From contig OY754329.1 of the NCBI GenBank assembly GCA_963573305.1, forward strand, positions 149,617,266 to 149,681,265: DNA of 64,000 nt, in the 5' to 3' direction. Under the pieces are notes generated by a model. It made no database searches, was not told the origin of the DNA, and saw only the letters and a list, made by a program, of their open reading frames with translations. The position numbers and the translations under genes were made by a program. This document shows, piece by piece, positions 38,501-46,246 of the stretch (positions are counted from its first letter, which is position 1; the number at the start of each line of letters is the position of its first letter). Source of the stretch: Pyrrhosoma nymphula (Eukaryota; Arthropoda; Insecta; Odonata; Coenagrionidae).

Positions 38501-41500
38501 AGTGGCTATCAATTACGTGAGAAATGTTGCTACAGATATAAGTGATACCGAAACAAACACCGATTACGATTTTGAAAAGATTTAAAGGTGACACACCCCC
38601 TTGCGGCAGCTTACAGGATACAATGTAGATACAGATTTGAATACATATCAGTCCTAAAATATGTTATCTTACGTACGATCTGTACATGGTAAGTGCTTTG
38701 TCACGTGGCGTTTCTGATATAGTCTTTCTTCAAGTATCGTTGTACGCTCAGACGCATAAATGATGATTTGTATTTCTAATTATGTACTTCAAAATACTTT
38801 ACGGGTTAACTACCACACCATACTTACCAATTCACATCGATATATTCACTTCGGAGAAACTAATGACTTTGGAGAAACTAACGACAGGAATTTGAGGTAA
38901 AATGGTGCGCAGCTTACATGAAAATCTGGAGGATTCGTGTAAGCCGTGCACCCTCATTTTTTCACCGGCATTTTCAGAAAAAAGGTGCGCGGCTTACACG
39001 AGTAAATACGGTAATACGAAGGAAATTTGTGTAGTACGAGAGTAAATATGGGTAGAAATTTAGTACATACTGTCTCATTGTTAGTATCTCCAACTACATC
39101 AAATAGAGGTTTTACTTATTAATGAAATTCTTTTAGCAGAATAGTGGTATCTTATAAATCAGGTTGTATTCTTAGTAAGTTTATGGAATGATTAATTCCG
39201 TTCCCTTGCACACTTTAGATTTTATCAAACGTCATTAGTCAGGTGTGATTTTATTTTACCTTTTTCCAGTTTGAACAGACTGAACGGAAGAGGAGAGAAG
39301 AGCAGGCAGCAAGAGAGAAGGAGAGGAGAGCATCTCGAGAGGCTGGCGATGCAGCAGAAGAGTCAGTGGAGGGGGGTAAGAGTCGGTGGGGTCTTAGGAG
39401 GGAAGTTTGGATGCGGCCTGATACAGCGGGAGGTTGTCGGGTGCACCTTTCCTCTCACCGAGGTGATAAGAACAAGCCAGCCGAAGGAGAGGAAGAGGAG
39501 AGGGAGCTGGGGCATCTATCCAGTGTTGAGGTAAAGGCATTTCAAGTAAATGATCAAAATATCCTTTTCTAACCTGGCTAAGGGTATGTGATAACTAAAC
39601 GTGGTGGGAAACCGCGTGGTGCGAAACGTGGTGGGAACCAGCCGGGGAGGGGAACAGTGGCGTAATGACATGGCATGTTGTTTGCTCTAGAAGTTCATAC
39701 GTGCATTTGCTTGAGGGTGCTAGAGTAGATTAAAGAGAGCATAGTTTCAACCTCTGCCAACCGATGGCGTTACATGCAAATTCAAATTATTCACAGCACT
39801 GGGATTGCCTGGTTACCCATACCTATTCTGCAGCTCAGTTTAGACAATGTTATAGCTAAAGGTTGGCTTCAGTTGCACTACTATGTCAATATAAATGGTG
39901 ATAACGTAAAGCAATAAAAAAACTTTGTAGGCGAAGGGTTATCATGGAAAAATGAGATATATTCAATTGGCTTATCGGAATTTCAGGGGCATACGGACGT
40001 CCAGAAGTGTTGGAGAGCAAAAAAAAAAAAAAATTAAGATTTTTATTATCCTCAGTGACATTGAAATTTGACAAAAGATTCACAACAGATACATGAATAC
40101 ATGCATTGGCTTCATGGCCTATGTGCAGAGATTTTGTTGAGGTCTGGATTGCAGCAAAATGTTCTCCAGATTTTAGCCTTACAAAAAGAAACTTCATGAA
40201 AGGGAGCTGAACTGCTGTATGAATTAGTATGGTGTGATTTTTTCCACATTTCACAACATAAATAAAATTGAAAATATATATTGAATCACTTACCTTTCCA
40301 CATTGATGAGGATACAGCGTATGGGGCAGTCATATATTTGGCTTTTGTACCCAAAAACAGCACAGCTTGGTCTAGGCATCTTGACGATCTTGGAAACATG
40401 AGGCAAATGTTTCCTGTTCTTTTCACATTTGTGTTGCATGGCAAGAAAGGGTTACATAGGAAAGGGTTTTTGGGGTTTCCCCAGTGCTGAGTTCACCTGA
40501 GGTCACAGTTGTCGGGGGTGGCACGGACCACTGCTGCCCTCTGGGGTACAAACTTCCCCCACCACCCCTACCCCTTCGTCATAATTCAGATCCATCTAGT
40601 AGCCAAACTATGAAATACTTTGAAGAACACCCCATTGAAGAACATTGGTGCCCCTGGGGAACTGCTTGAAAAAGTTCTAGTATGAAACAAGCAGCATACC
40701 ACGTAGTGCCATACATTATCCCTTGCCCCGGAAACTAGTGAAATCTACATTTAAAATTTTTCTTGGCATTGTGGCTGAATTTACTACCCATTATGATGGT
40801 TCTCCATACGTTAATCTTCTTTTGACCAATGGAGGACAATTAATTACTTGTTATGAATACTTTTCTTGCTACAAGCCTTAGATTCCTTTAAGTGTTCAAT
40901 GTTAACCCTTTCGCGACGTGGACGGGGAAAATTTTTTTGCTTTGCCAGTACGGAGCTTTCACTACGCTAGGATCTTCACCGGTACCTATTTCCCTAACTT
41001 GAGTCGGGGGCCAGAGGGGTGTTGAACCTTTTACTCGGCCACCGGGCGGAGATAATCTCCTCCCTTTTCCGCTTGGGGTGCCCATTACGGCAATCGGTCG
41101 CGGTCAACTATTTTTTATGCGATGGTTTTGCTAATAACATTGTTGCTACAGCCTCGATATTTATTTAATCGGAAATGAATTATTCTTGTTTTACAATGAC
41201 TTTACAGCTTTTAAACGAAATTCTATCGTTAATATTAAGCTTTCAAGCAACAAAAATCGTATCAATGGTAAAGATTCCATTACACTCAAACTACGTTAAA
41301 AATAACAGTAGAACTCCGTTTTAAATTTGTGGTTGTAGAGCTAAACATAAGCAATGCACTTATATTACTATATTTGCCAATAACACAAAAACCTTTAAGT
41401 TTGTTATTCCACTTCACCAGCAAGCAGCTGACCGCGGACCCCTGCTGTGAGTGGGGCGCGCACTGCGAGGAAGGGTCGAGGTAATCCCCTCCTGCGAACC

Positions 41501-44500
41501 GAGAAAGGGTACCCGCGGCGTCCCATGAAAAAGTCCTTTATAAGAGGTTTATGGCACCAACTGACCAGTCACACCATAGTTTATAACTTTTTAAAGTGAA
41601 ACATAAATCGCACAATTACGTTTGTCTTTGTGTCGCGCTACTCACACTGATGAATATGGTTTTTTAATCACAGTCATACGATAGGTATTAATCATTTTAC
41701 GAGCTTTAGTAATTTAATGTATATTAAACTGGCTTGGTTTACTAATGCACGTCAAATTGTTAATATATATCGTATAACTTTGTTTAAAAAACCATTTTCA
41801 TCAACGTGAATAGCACCACACAAAGAAGAACAAAATTGTGCGATTAATGTTTAACTTTAAGAAGTTATAAACTATAGTGTGACTGGTCAGTTGGTGCCAT
41901 AAACCAACCACGGTGAAGGGTCGGACTCTTGAGTTCGGGTGCCTTTTCAGGTCGCATCCCTGTTTATAATACACACCTTTTAGGCTTGCTTGGGGCTAGC
42001 TTAGTGGCACGACGTGCTATCACGTCGTTCGTTCGTTTGCGTCGAAAAATTTACGACGCTCTATCACGTCGTTCGTAGCGAAAGGGTTAAATCTTCGCCA
42101 GTGGTTCCCAACCATTATCAACTGTCAAGACCCTTGGTAGCCTGTCCCCTTAGTGTACCCATTCACACTCCAATCAATTGGACCCCTTACAGTAAGGGAA
42201 TATTCTTGCCACATTTACTCAATTATTCAGTTTTTCTCGCGTTATTAATCCACCAAGCTTATGCCTCTTTGGGGTATGGTACACCTCAGGTTCAGAACAT
42301 CTGATCTATGCAATGGATTACAAGCAATTGGAATCAAACCTGGGAAGTTTGAAAATCAAGAAAGATGTATTTTACTGACTAGTTACCATTTGCGTTTTGG
42401 TGATCTTGACTCAATTCTGAACAGTCTTAAGCATCCACACTCATAATTTTACTGTTCTTCTACATTAATTGCACAAAATGACTTTTTTCCCCAGAAAATG
42501 TTAAAATTATTGTGAATATTGTATTCTCTAAGGTGGGAAAGGATTGTAAACAACCCCTCTTATGCACTCTTCTTGGGGATACAGGAAAAGGTGTAACTTG
42601 TTAGACAATGTAAACTGTGGGTGGACTTCAGCTAAATGCTAACTGTCATTAAAAATCAATAAAAATGTGACCTACCCTGTATTGAACAGTATTGCTTGGG
42701 CTGTCACCTAATTATTGTGCTCGTACTTAAACTGCTTACCTGGGGAACCAGGGAAAGATTGAAAAGTTTTTTTCTGGCATTATAATCTGGAATTAGATAG
42801 AGATTTTGGGTACCAATGTGGACTTATAAATTTTTCTTGTTCTTTAATATCCTTATTTGCATGCAGGAATAATTTTTTCCTATCTTTTAATGTGGAAAAT
42901 GTTATGCATGAAATGTGCTCCTCATATGCTTTAAAGTAAAATTTAATCTGTTATTTTGTGATTGATTTGATGAGTGATATTTTATTTGTAGAAGACAAAA
43001 ATAGAGATATGTGGTTGAAATTTGGAGTGATAAAATATGCTACTTACAAATTTTTGGTGCCACAAACAGGCATAAAATATTACCTTCCGTCATGATTTGT
43101 CAAGGTTTTTGCAAATTGCGTGTATGAATATATTTGTGTGAAATATTCACTGGCCTTATCTCTTGCCCTGGAATCATAATTCTTGGAACTACATAATTTA
43201 AATGTATCTCAATTCTCAATATTGTGACTCCAACTAAAGGTCGGATATTTTTCTCATCTTCTATGTCTGTAGTTTTATTTACATGACATTGATGATGATT
43301 ATCCCTTTTGAATGCTCAAAAATAAAACCATAAAAGTTGGATGAAAGCTAAAGCTGTGAAACTCACTTAGCTTGTAATTACAGAATAGAAATCAATTTGT
43401 CATATGGATGCATAATGATCAAATTTATTTTATTATTTCAATTGCTATTGCAGTTTTCTGTAGTTCCTTTCTTAATAAATTTGAGCTTGCTTCTGAGGAT
43501 GCTATGAAAATTGCAGTAAAACAATCAAGATTGTAAGTTGTGATCATTCATGGAACCTTTTCTTTTTTTTTAGGTCAATAAAAGATTTGTGACAAGTTAT
43601 CTACATGTACAAGGAAAATTATTTACTAAAATTGGGTACGTATTTTTTTCTAAGTAGTTTAGAAAATGGCTTTTACAGGTTATTTACAATCTTTTTGGAA
43701 TTGTTCTTCAGTGAAATAAACAAAAGGGGGCTTAAATATTGATAACATTTTTTAAAAAAATATGAAAAATTCTGAGAAAAGTACATAGTACATTATGGTA
43801 TTAAAACTGCGTTTGTTTTGATCACAAATTCAGATATTCTTAATTCGTGAAATGGTATTCTAAATGCCATCTTTTTTTTCATTTATCCATTAAGTTTACT
43901 TGGTAGTTGGTAGTAATAAAACCTTGATTTTATGCACCTTGAATTAAGGCAAATGTGTGATTTTCCACAGCTACATTCAGGTCTTGCCTGGAAATGGAAT
44001 TTCAATAACAAACTCTTGATTTTATGCAGCCTCTTGATTTTTAATTTATACTCAATCATACCCAGTTCCACGGGAAAAATTCCCTTGTTTTTGTGATATT
44101 TTTAAATAAATATTCTTAGCTTGTTGTGAGGAAAACTATTGAATAAGCCAGCTAACCTCAAGATGTAAACAAATATATCTTAGCATTTTACCGCCATCTG
44201 CATGGGAAATACCTCACCAAATGTTGTGTTTTACTGGAGGATCCATTTCAAGGGAATGGCCTTTCTTTGTGACATCGCTGAATAGGTGTAGGTACCATAA
44301 CATAGTTCATAGACTACAGAGTTATAAAAATATACTCGAAGGTTGGGTGTTGAAAATATAATTAGGTGCAGTTGAGCACCCCTGTTTGACATTAATTGAG
44401 GGGGAGACCCAATTTGAACATTGAAAGTGATGGATAATCTCTTCATGTTGGATTCTCCGATGGCTGCTATACTTTCTTCTAGCTCACGCTATCATGACTA

Positions 44501-46246
44501 TATTCTATGCATCATTTTAATATTACTGGTACCTATCCTACCATAGTTTGGTCATTTGTCTTATCGTTTACTTTGCTAAAACTTTTCAAATGGCAAAACT
44601 GTTGTTTATTCAGTGAATACACATGATGTTGGTATCATTTTTGGCACCTAACATAATCCATTGACAGTATATTTTCAATTTGTGGAGATATTCAAACTCC
44701 AATAAATGGAAGCACTACACTATTGTAACAACCAAGTTTGGCAGTCAATCATGAAATATTGAAGGGGTGTGGGGATCAGAAAATTGGAGGAGTAGAAAAC
44801 ATCCTTGTGCCTCCAAACACCATCCGACCTTGCTTAGTTATTATGTAAAAACTTAAAGGCCTCTGATTCATTTGATCTGGTACTAATAATAAATAAAGAC
44901 CCATAGCGATACATGAAAATAAGTGTGGCTCGGCCATTTACTCAACATTATAGTGTTATAAAAAATTACCCCAAGGTCAAGTGGAGAAAATACATGGGTG
45001 CAGTTGAGTGCCACTGAGGGGAAGACCCAAATAGAAAATTGAAAGTGATCAATAATTAATCACTGCATCTTTGATTCTCTGATGCTACTACATTTTCGTC
45101 TAGGTCACACTATCGTAAAGTATTCCATGTACCATGTTTTTTAGTTACACGTTTAGTATTGGTTCAGCTGAAATGCTTGAAGCTCTGCCTTGTTAATTAC
45201 TTCCTTAATGCTACGAGCCTGTTGTCTGTGCATTTCAGATGGAGCAGTCTCTTGCATTTGCTTCTTGCTACTTATTTTCACTTCAGTTTGAAATCTCGCA
45301 TGAGTTTTTGCTTCACATTCTATTACCATAAATTACCTTGCAACACCAAGGGTGTTCATAAGCTTGTTGGCTTCCCATTTTGGTATTTTTTCCACTTGAA
45401 AGGGGTTGAAAATTTGCAACTGTCCTGTTTTCTGTCCTTGAGAAAAAAGTTTTAAACAACCCCCACAACATAACTGTGCAGTGTAACTGCTGTTTCCGCT
45501 TTATGTTGTGTTCCTGCTTAATGACTACGTGGCAATAAACAATGTGAAATGGAAAGTTAGGAGAAAAGGAATCTTGGGGAGAAATCTCAGCAGGAAAGTG
45601 AAGAAGATTTGAAATACATATTATTACTTAGGTGCCACTGCTGAGAATTTAATGGTTCTCCATATCCTTTCCTGGTAGTCTTTTTGACCTTTCAATAACA
45701 ATTTATAATTACATTAATCTTCGAAATTGATTGCAATAATTTAAGTAATATTGTAGGCAAAGCTATCTTTCTGATTGAAGCAATGTTCTCATAAATGTTT
45801 GATATGATTAATAGAAATCTATGTGACAAGCACCCTCTTATGCTTTTTAATGCTTTCCATCTATTAAAAATTTTTCCTCTACAATGGGAGCTCATAGACT
45901 TAATTAATCCTATGTTTGGTGCTGTCTTATATTTGGGCAAATACATCCCTTCCTGCTTTCCCTTGTTGCAGTCAACTCAATAGTAAAATATTTGTTATTT
46001 CTCTTAGAAGTTAGAGACATAGTTACATAGTAAATATTGTTAGTCTTAAATGACCATTAGTTATTTTATTTATGTTCACTAATGGGTATTTTTTTGGTAG
46101 GATGGAGACTTTTCAAGAAGCTGGACTTCAAATGCTGAGAGAATTCCGAACATTGTTGCTCCACTCACCCCTTCCTTTAAACTCTAATAGACTTCTGCAG
46201 CTTTTGGCGCTGAACATGTTTGCAATAGAAAATACACAGCTTAGAG
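7995..46246 (+). CDS. Smg6: SMG6/EST1A, nonsense-mediated decay endonuclease (13 exons, 3-prime end outside window)
   Basis: SMG6 cuts mRNAs near premature stop codons in nonsense-mediated decay and also belongs to the EST1 telomerase-associated family. The joined exons are 7995-8046, 8497-10357, 15616-15865, 18597-18814, 22389-23594, 24031-24144, 25633-25894, 28856-29076, 34714-34792, 36999-37109, 39270-39530, 43574-43635 and 46101-46246: 4843 bases, 1614 codons plus one base, with every junction in phase. Residues 1 to about 1190 are low-complexity (Gly, Arg, Ser, Pro, charged repeats) with three YxP motifs. Residues from about 1196 match the 14-3-3-like/EST1 fold; recognisable stretches include ANYGKARQWYLKAQL, NGRPYNQLALLAIYARRKLD and NKRFVTSYLHVQGKLFTKIG. 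The distal helical region and the C-terminal PIN domain were not found before 64000. The N-terminal part is longer than in human SMG6 (1419 residues in all). The start is the first in-frame ATG after an in-frame TGA at 7986. Confidence 0.95.
8497..10357 (+). CDS. Smg6: SMG6 exon 2: disordered N-terminal region with candidate EJC-binding motifs
   Basis: Runs from acceptor ttttag to donor GTAATC, ending phase 2 (AG). It covers residues 18-638, dominated by Ser, Gly, Arg, Asp and Pro. Three Tyr-x-Pro motifs stand out: RVYVPGSGP (Tyr 47), RKPPMPIYQPPKG (Tyr 107) and KKPDQARYIPKGR (Tyr 209). The last two resemble the exon-junction-complex binding motifs of human SMG6 and UPF3B (a basic residue, Pro, then Tyr-x-Pro). 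Glycine runs and RGRGRRGR-like stretches near residues 460-560 look RNA-binding or RGG-like. The rest is predicted disordered. Confidence 0.93.
12360..12409 (+). repeat. 17-bp tandem repeat, three copies
   Basis: The unit ttgtgatgtgttgttct occurs at 12360-12376 and 12377-12393, with a third, slightly shortened copy to 12409. It is a small minisatellite inside an SMG6 intron with no evident function. Confidence 0.85.
12534..13079. mobile_element. Foldback MITE with AAGCCTAGTTTACGATT ends
   Basis: The left end AAGCCTAGTTTACGATTG (from 12534) matches the reverse complement of the right end taatcgtaaactaggctt (13061-13078). The motif gtttacgattg recurs inside near both ends. Internal sequence is made of repeated words around gttcac, gtgaac and caacttc. 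There is no coding capacity. It sits directly before the Tigger relic but appears to be a separate insertion. Confidence 0.6.
13090..14065 (+). pseudogene. pogo/Tigger-type DDE transposase relic
   Basis: Broken reading frames resemble Tigger transposases in order: an N-terminal HTH region (MDNNPKISKEEIAKKYDI, VEGKVKRIKLKTAKNEELED), a CENP-B-type HTH stretch (KWFYQARANDIHLS), the first catalytic block (FNADELGLFQNLLPDKSMVF), MDGSEKFQLLVIGKSIRPRC, and the late TSKLQPLEMRIIRTMKHYY block. Several stops and frameshifts interrupt it. In the second catalytic block the usual I-D-N-C-x-A-H reads I-I-H-C-H-A-H, so the aspartate is lost. The copy is dead. Terminal repeats were not found. Confidence 0.8.
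15616..15865 (+). CDS. Smg6: SMG6 exon 3 (proline-rich linker)
   Basis: Acceptor ttttcag, donor GTCAGT; the first G completes AGG with exon 2 and the exon ends phase 0. Residues 638-721 include NPWDGMGSDDRRNAYVEPIR and a proline-rich FSPPPGAPAPPS segment. There is no folded domain. It belongs to the chain because both junctions preserve frame and the downstream exon continues the same composition. Confidence 0.85.
15866..18596 (+). other. SMG6 intron 3
   Basis: GT-AG intron of 2.7 kb. Its main content is a 1.84 kb Tigger-type element listed separately; the first 820 bases show nothing recognisable. Confidence 0.7.
16688..18525 (+). mobile_element. Tigger-type DNA transposon, decayed
   Basis: Begins CAGTGGACCCCTGCTTTA and ends taaagtgggggtcttctg, roughly inverse to each other and flanked by TA on both sides (16686-16687 and 18526-18527). 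A second inner pair is formed by ttcactttacgat (left) and gattcactttacgattg (right). Fragments of an N-terminal HTH appear around 17500-17600 (IVKKHDEGA then ISTLTSVL). No continuous transposase remains. Confidence 0.65.
18597..18814 (+). CDS. Smg6: SMG6 exon 4 (acidic then Arg/Ser-rich linker)
   Basis: Acceptor cttcag, donor GTATCC; starts phase 0 and ends phase 2. Residues 722-794 begin DWTVDPDGDDAREDEEDRAN, an acidic cluster, and end with KSKSRRNRRRR, a basic cluster that could act as a nuclear localisation or RNA-contact patch (inference). Confidence 0.83.
19504..19712. mobile_element. Short MITE with 16-26 bp inverted ends
   Basis: The left end GGTATAGCGAAACTTGGTGG and the inverse right end (reverse complement GGTATAGCGAAACTTGATGG) differ at one base over the first 20; similarity runs to about 26 bases. 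The element is 209 bp with no coding content. A clear target duplication was not seen, so the superfamily is undetermined. Confidence 0.7.
20060..20720 (+). repeat. Probable retroposon 3-prime tails (SINE or non-LTR)
   Basis: The stretch tcccatccggagaccctgaa, then gtccgtctgttggatgg, atgttaaactgtgg and ctttcattaagtgtgggcta has the look of insect SINE or non-LTR 3-prime sequence. The following part (tgggtgggcgagggcc, cctggcacttagaccc) looks like a second repeat unit. No RT or endonuclease coding sequence is present. This is recognition by general resemblance only. Confidence 0.3.
22389..23594 (+). CDS. Smg6: SMG6 exon 5: Arg/Glu/Asp repeat array and proline-rich region
   Basis: Acceptor tttccag, donor GTGAGT; phase 2 at both ends. 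Residues 794-1195. It begins with an Arg-Glu alternating stretch (RERERERDRERERE), then 16 consecutive pentapeptides of type [V/M/L/T][D/E]RR[D/E] (22654-22896), then more RE-rich sequence. The end is a Pro/His-rich stretch with CPPRVLYDPNDPGHPILVPG. The last part resembles the conserved PR(V/L)LYDPNNP segment that precedes the helical domain in animal SMG6. The array is purine-rich and leaves a long antisense open frame, which I regard as a shadow. Confidence 0.92.
22654..22896 (+). repeat. 15-bp tandem repeat coding for (V/M)DRRD units
   Basis: Sixteen in-frame 15-base units, one lengthened by a codon (MDRGRD), encode VERRD, VDRRD, MDRRD and variants. Neighbouring units differ mostly at third codon positions and at the first residue, so the array is an old in-frame expansion rather than a recent microsatellite. 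More degenerate units follow to about 22995. Confidence 0.9.
24031..24144 (+). CDS. Smg6: SMG6 exon 6: start of the 14-3-3-like domain
   Basis: Acceptor agttttag, donor GTAAGT; phase 2 at both ends. Residues 1196-1233 include RVLMDIERADMELRWILSRG and LEQWDQVTNLR. They correspond to the first helix of the EST1-type 14-3-3-like domain that recognises phosphorylated UPF1. The exon is too short for most ORF scans but fits both phases. Confidence 0.88.
24145..25632 (+). other. SMG6 intron 6, with tandem duplication
   Basis: GT-AG intron of 1.5 kb. Apart from the tandem repeat at 25262-25406 it shows no recognisable element. Confidence 0.6.
25262..25406 (+). repeat. Tandem duplication, about 72 bp, two copies
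   Basis: Two adjacent copies of a unit beginning agattaatactaccaagg and ending ctctgaattttt (or ctcgctgaattttt) differ by scattered substitutions. The duplication lies in an intron. Confidence 0.8.
25633..25894 (+). CDS. Smg6: SMG6 exon 7: EST1 N-terminal helices
   Basis: Acceptor aatgtag, donor GTAAGC; begins by completing CGG and ends phase 0. Residues 1234-1321 contain LLATDLKFCEAENVESHVWK and AAFYNIVEPLRKEL, the family signature of an acidic site followed by N-V-E/D-x-x-x-W-K-x-A-F-Y. The insert QSPSDPTPSDSSEEGLRERR separates it from the next helix. Ends CVIEE. Confidence 0.93.
26358..26920 (-). mobile_element. Internally deleted mariner
   Basis: Terminal repeats CAGGGTAGGATCAAAAAGTA and (inverse right end) CAGGGTGGGATCAAAAAGTA continue similar for about 33 bases. 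TA dinucleotides flank both sides (26356-26357 and 26921-26922). At 563 bp it is much shorter than a full mariner of about 1.3 kb; the N-terminal half of the transposase is missing. Confidence 0.88.
26427..26680 (-). pseudogene. Mariner transposase C-terminal fragment
   Basis: On the minus strand the frame reads SPPYSPYLAPPDFFLIPRLK, a stop, DLKGN, a stop, then SSKEDVQGAMTSSLKGIPES, EFQKAYVQWESRYTQC and FEDY before TAA at 26427-26429. This is the mariner C-terminus, including the Y-S-P-D-L-A-P-x-D-F-F block holding the last catalytic aspartate. Two internal stops and the missing N-terminus make it inactive. Confidence 0.85.
27187..27801 (+). pseudogene. Jerky/Tigger-like CENP-B domain transposase relic
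   Basis: From ATG 27187 the text reads MAEKLKKIVLSIAKKLELIT, then KLTKEYDVG, frameshifts, and GPSKRKTKKQSTFQDLDSAM, LLWFNQKRSSGIPVSGPMCA, FHESLGIEGAFKASSG, stop, LTRFKQRHGIREITIQGE, stop. This is the double HTH of CENP-B/Tigger transposases. A C-terminal piece (ALASVETLLDYMRQHDFDYC) follows, so the whole DDE core has been deleted. Confidence 0.85.
28856..29076 (+). CDS. Smg6: SMG6 exon 8: EST1 helices
   Basis: Acceptor ttccacag, donor GTGAGT; starts phase 0 and ends phase 2 (CA). Residues 1322-1394 contain TSYLEGLLSSLQNAHKFSLE and ALISAQKILIFLGDLARYKE followed by NYGKAR, closely matching the S-Y-F-E-G-L-L and I-S-A-Q-x-C-x-x-x-x-G-D-I-A-R-Y-x-E pattern of animal SMG6. Confidence 0.95.
30191..30240 (-). 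ncRNA. Hammerhead-ribozyme-like core in Penelope tail
   Basis: On the minus strand: CTGATGA (30225-30231), then GCC-loop-GGC stem II, GAAA (30207-30210) and a GTC cleavage triplet (30201-30203). Stem I pairs TTG with CAA and AC with GT around an internal loop. This fits the short-stem hammerheads known from Penelope-like elements, but one unpaired base at stem II and the weak stem I leave activity uncertain. Confidence 0.45.
30383..30793 (-). pseudogene. GIY-YIG endonuclease fragment of a Penelope-like element
   Basis: The frame reads FTFIYKIKCNSCNMAYIGQT, GRSISTCIKEHARCYRN, then a His-containing DNNHTSDFKPEILHVIPKG and LKQLEIIRVKTPLQR. The Y-I-G-Q-T-G-R and E-H motifs are those of the GIY-YIG domain found at the C-terminus of Penelope proteins; the first motif is F-I-Y instead of G-I-Y or G-V-Y. 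No ATG starts the frame and the RT is missing, so it is a remnant although this segment has no stops. Confidence 0.82.
32734..34342. mobile_element. Possible pogo-type element with TA target
   Basis: Begins CAGTAAAACCCC and ends gttttactg, flanked by TA on both sides (32732-32733 and 34343-34344). Only the first 9 bases are perfectly inverted, so the pairing could be accidental. A second foldback (33575-34182) lies inside. No transposase is recognised. Confidence 0.4.
33575..34182. mobile_element. Foldback MITE of about 600 bp
   Basis: The left arm starting CGGTGGTTTCGCTTAACTTA is inverse to the right arm (reverse complement CGGTGGTTTCACTCAACTTA). Deeper inside, 33642-33727 pairs with 33948-34037 (shared words cagaattatttgctgcag and catgaaattacac). 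Arms are diverged by roughly one base in ten. No coding content. Confidence 0.7.
34714..34792 (+). CDS. Smg6: SMG6 exon 9
   Basis: Acceptor tatttcag, donor GTGAGT; the first G completes CAG and the exon ends phase 0. Residues 1395-1421 read WYLKAQLVNPKNGRPYNQLA then LLAIYA, the start of the EST1 DNA-binding-type domain and one of the most conserved parts of the protein. It is followed 149 bases later by a large foldback repeat. Confidence 0.95.
34942..36674. repeat. Large foldback element with 0.5-kb arms
   Basis: The left arm 34942-35444 and right arm 36171-36674 are inverted copies with high identity, from outer end attgt(t/c)cattaaaaa(g/a)gtcgag to inner end atagatataaataaaaaccg in complementary reading. 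The 0.7-kb centre contains GC-rich segments, a perfect 12-bp hairpin (35628-35639 with 35647-35658) and G-rich stretches near 35.93-36.0 kb. There is no transposase. It fills most of SMG6 intron 9, so the pre-mRNA could fold into a roughly 500-bp duplex. Confidence 0.9.
36999..37109 (+). CDS. Smg6: SMG6 exon 10
   Basis: Acceptor atttcag, donor GTAAGT; 37 codons, phase 0 at both ends. Residues 1422-1458 include RRKLDAVYYYMRSLMASNPF and ARESLLALFDEIRKK, a TPR-like helical hairpin highly conserved in SMG5, SMG6 and SMG7. Confidence 0.95.
37110..39269 (+). other. SMG6 intron 10
   Basis: GT-AG intron of 2.2 kb. A repeat end (gggaccattcaagtatcaca at about 37567) resembles, inverted, the tgaatggcccccaag region near 36030. 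Near 38895-39013 three copies of a ggtgcrcrgcttacacga-like word form a foldback that looks like a transposon end (gagtaaatacgg). A transposase relic lies between. Confidence 0.55.
37717..38303 (-). pseudogene. pogo-type transposase relic (CENP-B HTH)
   Basis: From an ATG at 38303 the minus strand reads MNSEVKLQSYPVSTKLRIIT, then SMRAFRGKSAKYPELEK, stop, YVVSTEMCQVKAREIARELG, VAPADFKASRGWLQ, stop, IRNGLSIRRRTTVSQHLSDA, IQRYLIQLRKKHY, stop, GQIRNTDQTTVSFGMPSETT. Order and wording match pogo-related transposases up to the first catalytic aspartate (N-T-D-Q-T). Four in-frame stops and loss of the rest of the DDE core show a dead copy. Confidence 0.78.
39270..39530 (+). CDS. Smg6: SMG6 exon 11
   Basis: Acceptor tttccag, donor GTAAAG; phase 0 at both ends. 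Residues 1459-1545 start with a charged helix (FEQTERKRREEQAAREKERR), then LRREVWMRPDTAGG, matching the R-R-E-V-W-I-x-P-D-G segment of SMG6, and end with an acidic loop (EGEEEERELGHLSSVE). Confidence 0.93.
40906..42086. mobile_element. piggyBac-like MITE with TTAA target
   Basis: Begins CCCTTTCGCGACG and ends with the inverse CGTAGCGAAAGGG (one mismatch), flanked on both sides by TTAA (40902-40905 and 42087-42090), the piggyBac hallmark. The sub-terminal region repeats acgacgtg and ctatcacgtcgttcg words. It has no transposase and carries another MITE inside. Confidence 0.85.
41546..41905. mobile_element. MITE nested in the piggyBac-like element
   Basis: The left arm ggtttatggcaccaactgac is inverse to the right arm ending gtcagttggtgccataaacc. 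Similarity continues for about 75 bases on each side (cacaccatagtttataac with ttataaactatagtgtg). The total is 360 bp. No target duplication was resolved. Confidence 0.82.
43574..43635 (+). CDS. Smg6: SMG6 exon 12 (62-base micro-exon)
   Basis: Acceptor ttttttag, donor GTACGT; starts phase 0 and ends phase 2 (GG). It encodes VNKRFVTSYLHVQGKLFTKI and joins GG to the next exon's G to give Gly before METFQEAG. This matches the N-K-R-F-x-x-S-(F/Y)-L-H-x-x-G-K-L-(F/Y)-T-(R/K)-I-G-M-E-T-F signature of SMG6. Confidence 0.93.
43636..46100 (+). other. SMG6 intron 12, with a diverged duplication
   Basis: GT-AG intron of 2.5 kb. Segments 44325-44530 and 44955-45130 are diverged direct copies (shared words gtgcagttgag, gacccaa, attgaaagtgat and gattctc(c/t)gatg), about 0.63 kb apart. 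They may be two copies of one old retroposon. Nothing else is recognised. Confidence 0.5.
46101..46246 (+). CDS. Smg6: SMG6 exon 13 (last one in the window)
   Basis: Acceptor ttggtag, donor GTAAGT; starts by completing a Gly codon and ends phase 1. Residues 1566-1614 include METFQEAGLQMLREFRTLLL and NSNRLLQLLALNMFAIENTQ. The next exon must start with two bases finishing a codon that begins with G. No such exon with SMG6 similarity was found up to 64000. Confidence 0.94.

Larger units (their letters stand above)
39531..43573 (+). other. SMG6 intron 11 (4.0 kb)
   Basis: GT-AG intron. The main content is the piggyBac-like MITE at 40.9-42.1 kb. The segments 39600-40900 and 42090-43570 show no recognisable gene or element. 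Confidence 0.6.
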
